NCBI RefSeq assembly: GCF_000002515.2
Contig: NC_006039.1
Location: forward strand, 806,001-870,000
From: Kluyveromyces lactis
Taxonomy: Eukaryota > Ascomycota > Saccharomycetes > Saccharomycetales > Saccharomycetaceae
DNA length: 64,000 bases
Direction of reading: 5' to 3'
The notes under the pieces were generated by a model. That model did no database searches. It saw nothing but the letters and a program-made list of their open reading frames with translations, and was not told the DNA's origin. The position numbers and the translations under genes were made by a program. Below are positions 57,101-64,000 of this stretch, in pieces; the first letter of the stretch is position 1; every line of letters starts with the position of its first letter.

Positions 57101-58906
57101 ATGACCGTCGAATTCCAAAAAATTAGGGTAGTAACTGGCTATGATCCGTATGATCTCAGCTGTGTGGCGTTACTCGTATTATATTGCCTAGGGGAAATAA
57201 ACTTGTCCCTCCATAACATCACACGAATATTACAAATAGTTCCAAATGATGAACTGGATAGCGTTGGGCTTCCAACATTAGAGAATCTAGTTTTATATCT
57301 CCGAAAGAACGAGGATAGTCAAACTAAGGCTTCCTTTAAGTTGATCAATCTCATATTTTCTATCTCCAGTTTTAACCACATTCAAGAATTGATTCATCAT
57401 TTAAGAGATGCAATAATAGTTTCTCCAGATCAACAAGGAGTCCTTTCGAAATTCAGGAGAATTTTATGTCGTTCAAGTGTGATTTGCGAACTTCTACCGC
57501 GTGTTATAATAGACTCCAATATCAGCGAATTCTTCGTTGAAGATATTCATCAAATAGTCGAATCTTTTCAGGCATTCAAAACTAGGTTTTTATCCTGTGA
57601 TATATCAAACATTTACAGAGAGGATATCAACAATTCATCAAATTTGACGAGCAGGATATTCTCACATACTCATACGAATGATTGTTTTCCAGAATCACCT
57701 TTTATAACCAATCAAGGTATAGGCAATTCATTGCCATGGTTAATAGTATCAGCAGACAAATTTAAGGTTATATTGAACTATGCCCTCCAAATTTCTATGA
57801 AAGACATAAATTTAGGCTCAGAACTTGCTGAAACCATTATTAGATACACAAATTTGAATGATCGAACCCGCTTTCCAGATATTCTACTTCTTGAAATTGT
57901 ATTGCTACGAAAGTCGAAGAATTACCAGGGAACAATTGACAAAATGTATCAATATTTCGACTACTGCCGAAATTCCAACGTTTCTGTGTCTTCATCAACC
58001 AACTTTTCCCATATATGCCAAACATTCACTCTCAGTAGCCTATACCAAGATCATGGCTCACCGGAATTTGCGTTGAAAACACTTCACGAATTAATAGATA
58101 CTATCAGAGAAAAGTCAGATGTACATGGATTGAGCCATTTGTGGGATATTTTAATCCACCATCTTCTTTTGTACCCAGATGAATCAAGGGTTCTTCAAAA
58201 GAGCATTTACGAGTTATTGAGACCTTTCAATGATAAAAAGAATACATCACCCGAAATGTTACAATATTGGTATACATTTCAGGTTGCAATGAATTTACAT
58301 CAAAATGGTTATATTCCCGATATTTTGGAACTGGCAACCAAGGTAAGCGCTCTTTCTAACTACGGATTGATGGATCATATGAATCGTGTGTCCACTGAGG
58401 TACTTTTAATGACATGGTCTTTTGTTGGATTTGATGATATGGCTTGTTGTTTTGGTAAACCTTTTTTAAATAACGTGAAGAAACATAGGCAGCTCACGAA
58501 TGTTGAAAAGCTACTTGAAGATAAGTACTATTCTGAAGCAATTAAAAAAGTTGAGGCCTTGCTTAATGAAGTGAACGCTAAAAATTTTAGTATTTCTTTC
58601 AAATTTGCTTGTACACAAATGAGCATTCGCATCATGCTCGCAGCTGGGAATGCTGCTCGTGCTCAACCGATAATTCGTCAATATATCGACAAATGTCGAG
58701 AAACAAAAAATGATCATGAATTATCCAAGGCCATATTGTGCATGGTCAGAATGTTAAATGGATGGCAGCAATATCAAGATAGTTATAAGCTCATGAATTC
58801 GAATTTGAGTATTCTTTTGCAATATTCAGGATCTATGAAAGAGGAAGCTAAACAACTATACAAGGAAACCTCATTAGCATTGGAGAATAAAGTTGGATCG
58901 GAGTGA
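57101..58906 (+). CDS. APC5: APC5, anaphase-promoting complex subunit
   Basis: From the ATG at 57101 (MTVEFQKIRVVTGYDPYDLS) the protein has 601 residues (Apc5 has 685). Apc5 is a TPR-like helical scaffold of the cyclosome platform that bridges Apc1/Apc4 and Apc2. Sequence is helical throughout with no catalytic motifs. The assignment rests on the N-terminal segment and on the YOR249C position directly after CLP1. It ends 15 bp before the convergent MLH3 stop. Confidence 0.85.
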   Translation: MTVEFQKIRVVTGYDPYDLSCVALLVLYCLGEINLSLHNITRILQIVPNDELDSVGLPTLENLVLYLRKNEDSQTKASFKLINLIFSISSFNHIQELIHHLRDAIIVSPDQQGVLSKFRRILCRSSVICELLPRVIIDSNISEFFVEDIHQIVESFQAFKTRFLSCDISNIYREDINNSSNLTSRIFSHTHTNDCFPESPFITNQGIGNSLPWLIVSADKFKVILNYALQISMKDINLGSELAETIIRYTNLNDRTRFPDILLLEIVLLRKSKNYQGTIDKMYQYFDYCRNSNVSVSSSTNFSHICQTFTLSSLYQDHGSPEFALKTLHELIDTIREKSDVHGLSHLWDILIHHLLLYPDESRVLQKSIYELLRPFNDKKNTSPEMLQYWYTFQVAMNLHQNGYIPDILELATKVSALSNYGLMDHMNRVSTEVLLMTWSFVGFDDMACCFGKPFLNNVKKHRQLTNVEKLLEDKYYSEAIKKVEALLNEVNAKNFSISFKFACTQMSIRIMLAAGNAARAQPIIRQYIDKCRETKNDHELSKAILCMVRMLNGWQQYQDSYKLMNSNLSILLQYSGSMKEEAKQLYKETSLALENKVGSE

Positions 58907-58921
58907 AGCGTGAATACAAAA

Positions 58922-61036
58922 CTATAACAGAATCTCATAGTCCTTGTCGCTAAAACCAAAAATAGAGTCGTTAATTTCAACAATTGGAACAACGGAAGGT
59001 CTACCGTGCGCACAGTGGAATGGCTGCTGACATTTCGATAAATCAGATATCATAACATCACATTCTGTTCTAGAAAGTGACGTACCAAACATAATTGCCG
59101 ACCTACATGATTTAGAATTTATAATTTCAGTATACACTCTTGGCATATGCGGAACCATAATCCACCATTTATTCGACGAGTGCTGTTCTTTCATTAATTG
59201 TGTTATCCTCCTACGTTTGCTACTTCTTAGGTCGTAGATGTGTTGTAATAAAACATGCTTTAAGAAAGCACTGTCATGTTTAATTTTTTCATGAAAGAAT
59301 TCTGGGGCTTTGATCAACTCTATGACAGATGAACGTGTGTCAATATCTTTAATCTCTAATACAATTCCCCATGTGTCAAATTCAGGTATGGATTCACGAA
59401 ACCAACCGGCCTCCTCGGCAGAAATGTTCATTTTCATGTTTAACTTCACATAATTAAAGCATTTGTTCATACACTTGATAATTGTTTCCTTGAGCATGTT
59501 TTCTACCAAAATCCTCTCATGACAAGCATGTTGGTCTAACATCAGTAAAGTTCCGCCCGATTTTACAAGTATGAATTTAAGGTCCACTTGTTGTATTACT
59601 TCAAAATTTCTAATTTGGGACTTAGATAATTTGAAGTCACTGACAGCATGATTTTTCAAATAAGAGGATTCTGTGCCAGCTAAATTTAATTTTTGTATAT
59701 CAAATTCTGAATCATAATGATGATCACGGCATTGACGACCTCCTGTGGTATTTTCCAGCAACCGTGAAAATATTCCCCTAGTTCTTGGAGGTGATTTTAA
59801 TATTTCCAATACTTTGTTATTTTGCGGCTTGTGTACTCGATTTCCATTTGCATGTTTGTTGGTTGGTTTCACAGCAAGTTCCACTCGTTTTGTATTCGTG
59901 AAATAATGGGCTGTTTCAAAATAAGAAGAATTATCGAATGTTGACACGTCAACACCAGGTTCATATCCAAGATGCTTCAAAAACGATGACATTACATTAA
60001 GTATCAAAGGACAGAGAGTTTTAAGCGTTCCCGATTGAAAAATCGTCTTCCCTGGATCTTGTATGAGATCAGAAATTTCTAAAGGCACTTCACAACCGAT
60101 TATAAACAACGGATAGGCAGAGTAAGGTGACCCGACACTTTTTACAGAATATGAATCCCAATTCTTTTCAACATATTTTGTTGATTGAAACAATTTATTG
60201 ACGGCTGAAAAGAATCTTGAATCACTGTACTTTCTTCCATTTATGAAGATATACTGGTAATCCTTTGACTGAATTGGATTAATAGAAACAATACCTTTGA
60301 CTGTATGTGATTTAAATGAGGCAGATACAAATTTTAATTGTTTGCGTGGCAATATTTCTCCAAATATGTTATGGAAGCAGGTATCCAACTGTTTTGGATA
60401 TGGTTCCAGGGTACTTACGGCAATGGAAGAAATTCGTAGCTGCTGATTAATGAATACAGATACGTCCAATGTTGGAAATTTTATTAGTACTGTTAGAATT
60501 TCTGTCCTGATCGCACTAACCAAATCCGATATCGATTGTTTTTCCATCATTTTGCGACGAACAGGATAATTGTAGAAAACGTCTGATATTTTGATGACCG
60601 TTCCGCTAAGTGCACCTTTCATCAAAGGAAATTTACCCTCATCCGAAATAAAAGCGGGTGCTGGCAATTCTCTAGCCCATATTCCACTATAATCCTTTGA
60701 TTTAGATATTATCAGAACTTTACTACATTGTAGCATCAGATGTAACGCTTCCCCGCGGAATCCATACGAGCTAATTGCAGGCAACTGCTGCAAGGATTCT
60801 AATTTTGAAGTGATATTGTGACCGCCTAACAAATTAAGGTCACTAGGAGTAATTCCAAAACCATTATCCTGTACTTCTATGATAAACCTTTCGGTATTTA
60901 TATCTACTTTTATTTTCGTAGCATCGGCGTCAACGCTGTTCTGAACTAACTCCCTAACAACAGCCGTTGTTGATACTACAGATTCATGTGACTTTAAACG
61001 ACTCGATACGGTATCATCAAGCCTTTTGATACTCAT
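58922..61036 (-). CDS. MLH3: MLH3, MutL homologue (meiotic crossover resolution)
   Basis: The 704-residue protein matches Mlh3 (715). With Mlh1 it forms the MutL-gamma nuclease that resolves double Holliday junctions into crossovers in meiosis. The GHKL ATPase motifs are ELVQNSVDAD (29-38), DNGFGI (57-62) and GFRGEAL (92-98). The endonuclease metal motif DQHACHERILVE is at 501-512, and the C-terminal CAHGRPSVVP is intact. All catalytic residues expected of an active enzyme are seen. It is convergent with APC5. Position YPL164C. Confidence 0.95.
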   Translation of the reverse strand: MSIKRLDDTVSSRLKSHESVVSTTAVVRELVQNSVDADATKIKVDINTERFIIEVQDNGFGITPSDLNLLGGHNITSKLESLQQLPAISSYGFRGEALHLMLQCSKVLIISKSKDYSGIWARELPAPAFISDEGKFPLMKGALSGTVIKISDVFYNYPVRRKMMEKQSISDLVSAIRTEILTVLIKFPTLDVSVFINQQLRISSIAVSTLEPYPKQLDTCFHNIFGEILPRKQLKFVSASFKSHTVKGIVSINPIQSKDYQYIFINGRKYSDSRFFSAVNKLFQSTKYVEKNWDSYSVKSVGSPYSAYPLFIIGCEVPLEISDLIQDPGKTIFQSGTLKTLCPLILNVMSSFLKHLGYEPGVDVSTFDNSSYFETAHYFTNTKRVELAVKPTNKHANGNRVHKPQNNKVLEILKSPPRTRGIFSRLLENTTGGRQCRDHHYDSEFDIQKLNLAGTESSYLKNHAVSDFKLSKSQIRNFEVIQQVDLKFILVKSGGTLLMLDQHACHERILVENMLKETIIKCMNKCFNYVKLNMKMNISAEEAGWFRESIPEFDTWGIVLEIKDIDTRSSVIELIKAPEFFHEKIKHDSAFLKHVLLQHIYDLRSSKRRRITQLMKEQHSSNKWWIMVPHMPRVYTEIINSKSCRSAIMFGTSLSRTECDVMISDLSKCQQPFHCAHGRPSVVPIVEINDSIFGFSDKDYEILL

Positions 61037-61385
61037 TCACCCTAAGCAATATCCTATACGTGTTTAGCCTTTCTTCTTAATAAGATTTGACATGTTTGAA
61101 TTAGACTGAAGCATCTCATAATAAGTTGGAGCTAGTTATGTATGTTTCAATGACAATAACAAAATTATTACCCGGACATTAGGCACAAATGCTGTCAGTT
61201 TACAGGACACCAGATGACTATCGAGTTTGTACTGACAGACAAGAATGCCCTTCCTGATCTAATCATTCCAATTTTAGGAAGTGATATTTCAACTTAAGAG
61301 TTTTGAAAGTATCTAAGAGACTAAAATGGATTGTGAGTTATAAAGTTAGCTTGTAAAAGTGTGCGTAAAAAATGTAACCTGATTA
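61037..61385. other. MLH3 promoter / SVS1 3' flank (349 bp)
   Basis: TTACCCGG at 61168-61175 is a Reb1-type site about 130 bp upstream of the MLH3 start. Nothing else was recognised. Confidence 0.45.
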
Positions 61386-62093
61386 TCATAGCAAATCAGT
61401 AGAAGTAGTGTTGCTGTATATAGCAGAAGTTGCTTGGGTTGAAACAGTGACAGCTGCGGCTTCGTAATCGCTTCCTGAGGAAGTGTCGGCCTGAGTTGGG
61501 GTAGAAGAGTCGACGGTTATATATTTGGTTGCTTCGTATTGGGTAACTGTGACCGTTTCAGGAACACAGCTGAAGTCACCTAGAAGGACTTGCTTCTCCA
61601 ATGAGCTAACCGTAGTAGCAGTTGGGTTACCAGCACTATCACTCAAAGTTACTGTTTGCAATAGAACTGATGTCAATGTGGATGTAACATCATCAGCATA
61701 AATTTGGTCGATTCCAGCATTAACGACATCCAGTGTTGTGGAGTCATCCAAACTAACAGTAGAATAAATGGTGATGGTGGTGGTGGACGTACTCTCATCA
61801 CGTACAGTCAAAGTAGAATCATCTTCATCTTCAGTGGTAATTGTTGGTTGCAAAGTTGTTACTACACTGGAAATGTCACTGGTGGTTAAGGTAGAAAGCT
61901 GAGTGCTTACTTCATTGTTCTCCAAAGTCCAGTATACGGTGTTCACTATTTCCTTTGTGACGGTTGTCAAATATGTGCTGATATCTTGGTCATTTTCAGT
62001 GTTGGAAGGCTCCAAGGTAGTAGTTGAACCGTTAAAGTACTGTGCTGCAGCCAATGGCGCAAGGATTAATGGTGTGATCTTGTTGAATTTCAT
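61386..62093 (-). CDS. SVS1: SVS1, secreted Ser/Thr-rich cell wall/vanadate sensitivity protein
   Basis: The ATG at 62093 gives MKFNKITPLILAPLAAAQ, a classic signal peptide, and a 235-residue protein (Svs1 has 260). A frame open 41 codons further upstream would bury this signal, so the internal start is preferred. The body is almost entirely Ser/Thr with Val/Ile, as in heavily O-mannosylated wall proteins. No GPI attachment signal is obvious at the C-terminus (ends STDLL). SVS1 suppresses vanadate sensitivity in S. cerevisiae and is an SBF target there. Three SCB-like sites lie upstream. Position YPL163C between MLH3 and YPL162C. Confidence 0.88.
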   Translation of the reverse strand: MKFNKITPLILAPLAAAQYFNGSTTTLEPSNTENDQDISTYLTTVTKEIVNTVYWTLENNEVSTQLSTLTTSDISSVVTTLQPTITTEDEDDSTLTVRDESTSTTTITIYSTVSLDDSTTLDVVNAGIDQIYADDVTSTLTSVLLQTVTLSDSAGNPTATTVSSLEKQVLLGDFSCVPETVTVTQYEATKYITVDSSTPTQADTSSGSDYEAAAVTVSTQATSAIYSNTTSTDLL

Positions 62094-62610
62094 GTCTTTA
62101 TAATTGAAAATTTGAAAGTCCCGGAAGTAAACAACTGTTTGAAGTGATTCTGTGGGGCAATTATCTCTTATAATATAACCGAATATGCAAATAAGTAGAA
62201 CAACAAGATAAAGCACAGGCTATACGTGTTCTTAATAATGTTAAATGAGTGGACGAGACTTATTGTCTATAATAAGCTCAAAAAAATGAAGGCAGGTGTA
62301 GATAATGTCAACAGAGGACCAGTGAACTAGTGAGCGATTAAAGTTGGATAATTGGCTTATGAAGAATAAGATCAACAAGCAAAAGATGAACCGTGAAATG
62401 TAAACTTCTGAAAGACCCTGAGACCGGGCTTATTGAAGCATTAGAAATACCCATGAGTAACTATGAAATCCATCAGTATATATACTTTTTAACTGACATG
62501 GGGAGATATTTTACTCTTGCATACCCTCTTTAGCAACGCATGCATGGCTATCATTCTCCCCTGTAAAACAAAAAGCCTCCACGGTTTTTGGGTTGACCGT
62601 TCCTCTCATC

Positions 62611-62689
62611 TTTTCGCGGATTTCCTTTGTTTAATGTTAAATTCCAAAATAACATATCAAGTTTCGCGTATAAATGAAAGATCACGAAA
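62611..62689. promoter_or_regulatory. Cluster of three SCB-like (SBF) sites upstream of SVS1
   Basis: TTTTCGCG (62611-62618), TTTCGCG (62662-62668) and CACGAAA (62683-62689) are matches to the Swi4 CRCGAAA core in both orientations. They lie 518-596 bp upstream of the SVS1 ATG, consistent with G1/S expression known for this gene in S. cerevisiae. Confidence 0.55.
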
Positions 62690-62700
62690 TTTCAACATTC

Positions 62701-62725
62701 AAAAAAAAAAAAAAAAAAAAAAAAA
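62701..62725 (+). repeat. Poly(A) tract, 25 bp
   Basis: An uninterrupted run of 25 A lies directly beside the SCB-like cluster. Such tracts exclude nucleosomes in yeast promoters and are prone to length change. Confidence 0.9.
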
Positions 62726-63087
62726 TCAAACAAAAATGAAGCTTCTAACATTTGACATATAAAACCCAAATACTCATTGCCGTTCTTGTTTGGGTATTAT
62801 CCTGAAATATCACGAATGCGACTTGTTGTTTCACATTAGCTTAACCGATACGCACACAGTTTTAAATTTTTTTATCAATGTTTTTATTCTGGATAAATTG
62901 TTGATGTTCTTGAAGTGAAAGCACAATCAGAGGGCTTGGACGGTAATATTTATGTGTACCATAGTTTCAACGAGTTGGTAGAAACTGGAATGCTGTTATT
63001 TTTAAATTTAAGAACAAAGATGTTGTGGAATCAAGAATGTTGTTGCCGTACGTAAGCTTTTTTTTCTTTTCTTTACTCTTCTTTTTT

Positions 63088-64000
63088 CTATACTATTGTT
63101 CCATACCGTTTATTCGAAACAGTTCTTGTGACATATATTCCATCACTCTCAATTAACGATTCTTGATCGAAATTGTCTACATTCTGAGCAGTAATATTCG
63201 TTGCTGGCAATTTGATAATAGTGTCAACGCAGAAACACTGGAAACAATTTAGAAGTAAGGGGAAAACGAACATGACCAAAAACACTTGCAGGTTAGGCCA
63301 TGGATCGGACCAGCCAAGCACCCAGTTGGCCAACCATTCTGCGACATTTTCGAAATATAGAAGTATTAGAAACAAACACCCTTTCATTGAAGCTAAGCTA
63401 ACGATGAAAACCGTCAACTGTTTCAAAAATGCTGAAAACAACGGTTCACGTTTCGCTGTAGAAGAATGAGATTCTGATTCTGAGAAGTAATTGCCACTTT
63501 CGATATTCTCAATTCCTATAGCTGTCAGTATGTACTCGTAAAATGTGAGACAGCACCAAAGAATCGGTATTCCGACAGTGGTATCTAATAATAGGTTCAA
63601 AAAAAACCAGTCACATTCGTCCCCAGAGTCAGATCCACCATCCTTAGTCATTAATTTCAATCCGGCCCTAAAAATGAAAATAATAGCATCCTCAAGGGAA
63701 TTACTTCCTTTAAGCACACTAATCAGTACATTCAAGAAATGTATGCTCAAAGCACCAAGGATTTGTTTTCCAACATCGTAGCACCAAACTACCCACGTTC
63801 TCTTGGGATGCTCTGATTGTCTTTTCAATAATAACGAACATATTATCAGAAAGGCCATCAGCAGTTGTATGGCAATAGAAACTGGACCTAATAGCTTACA
63901 TTCGTTGTCATTTTGCATAACGAAACAAGTTCCCTTAGTGAAGGCTTGTGTTGCCTCAGCTCCTACCCAATGGTTTTTATAGAACTCTTCAATTCTTAAT
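63088..64000 (-). CDS. YPL162C orthologue, STIMATE/TMEM110-like membrane protein (5' end may lie beyond window)
   Basis: From the last ATG in the window (63918) the protein has 276 residues, similar to YPL162C (273). Reading remains open with no stop to the window edge, with residues such as EEFYKNHWVGAEA upstream, so the true start may lie outside. Four or five membrane helices are seen, at about 10-28, 52-66, 105-130, 165-190 and 210-235, as in the STIMATE family of vacuolar or ER membrane proteins. Stretches such as CKLLGPVSIAIQLLM and WCYDVGKQILGALSIHFLN fit the family. Molecular function is unknown in yeast. Position next to SVS1 fits. Confidence 0.82.
   Translation of the reverse strand, partial: LRIEEFYKNHWVGAEATQAFTKGTCFVMQNDNECKLLGPVSIAIQLLMAFLIICSLLLKRQSEHPKRTWVVWCYDVGKQILGALSIHFLNVLISVLKGSNSLEDAIIFIFRAGLKLMTKDGGSDSGDECDWFFLNLLLDTTVGIPILWCCLTFYEYILTAIGIENIESGNYFSESESHSSTAKREPLFSAFLKQLTVFIVSLASMKGCLFLILLYFENVAEWLANWVLGWSDPWPNLQVFLVMFVFPLLLNCFQCFCVDTIIKLPATNITAQNVDNFDQESLIESDGIYVTRTVSNKRYGTIV

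Larger units (their letters stand above)
62094..63087. other. SVS1 promoter and YPL162C 3' flank (994 bp)
   Basis: This is the largest clean spacer in the right half. It contains the SCB-like cluster at 62611-62689 and a run of 25 A at 62701-62725. No gene was recognised; an 81-codon frame across the A run codes mostly lysine and is spurious. Confidence 0.5.

Noticed and set aside
62094-62216. Upstream ATG extending SVS1 by 41 codons
   Set aside because: It would bury the clear signal peptide at residue 42; a secreted protein needs the internal start.
62517-62762. 81-codon frame across the poly(A) tract
   Set aside because: Half of it is a lysine run coded by the homopolymer.

Overview
This window is nuclear DNA of a budding yeast of the family Saccharomycetaceae that diverged before the whole-genome duplication; a Kluyveromyces-like species is my best guess. 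Genes are dense and almost intron-free, and nearly every one is recognisable as a Saccharomyces cerevisiae orthologue. Pairs that are duplicated in S. cerevisiae (SER3/SER33, NET1/TOF2, TRE1/TRE2) appear once. From about 18 kb to the right end, orthologues from one S. cerevisiae chromosome XV block (YOR265W down to YOR249C) interleave with orthologues from a chromosome XVI block (YPL162C-YPL176C). That interleaving is the signature of an unduplicated ancestor. S. cerevisiae names and positions are from memory, not from a search.

Layout. 1-9.8 kb: the 3' part of UTP7, then RPN2, SER3/33 and the meiotic gene SPO22/ZIP4, which has a short first exon and a 105-nt intron. 9.8-18 kb: a region of synteny breaks holding tRNA-Ala(AGC), an unassigned 294-codon gene, a NET1/TOF2 gene, ZSP1, a possible solo LTR and tRNA-Val(CAC). 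18-38 kb: RBL2, DSE3, GPN2, RPN8, COX10, GCD1, RPT4, a long form of HNT3, MRPL40, CDC31, NIP100, SPT14/GPI3 and a TRE gene. 38-64 kb: DAP1, a candidate OSW1, MEX67, SEC63, NAT5, MRX4, TMA16, REV3, ATG29, SET6, TUM1, CLP1, APC5, MLH3, SVS1 and the start-incomplete YPL162C orthologue.

Functional themes. Three 26S proteasome genes (RPN2, RPN8, RPT4) each carry an Rpn4-type PACE element upstream. Meiosis and sporulation are represented by SPO22 (with a perfect URS1), MLH3 and the candidate OSW1. DNA repair genes are REV3, HNT3 and MLH3. RNA biology genes are UTP7, CLP1, MEX67, GCD1, TMA16 and TUM1. Many promoters are shared between divergent genes, and several convergent pairs are packed to within 20 bp or overlap (ATG29/SET6).

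I see no exotic new system. The most interesting items are the SPO22 intron, an N-terminal BED-like zinc finger on the aprataxin homologue, an exact 18-residue charged helical repeat in NET1, upstream ORFs on NIP100 and the TRE gene, and rearrangement breakpoints sitting at tRNA genes.
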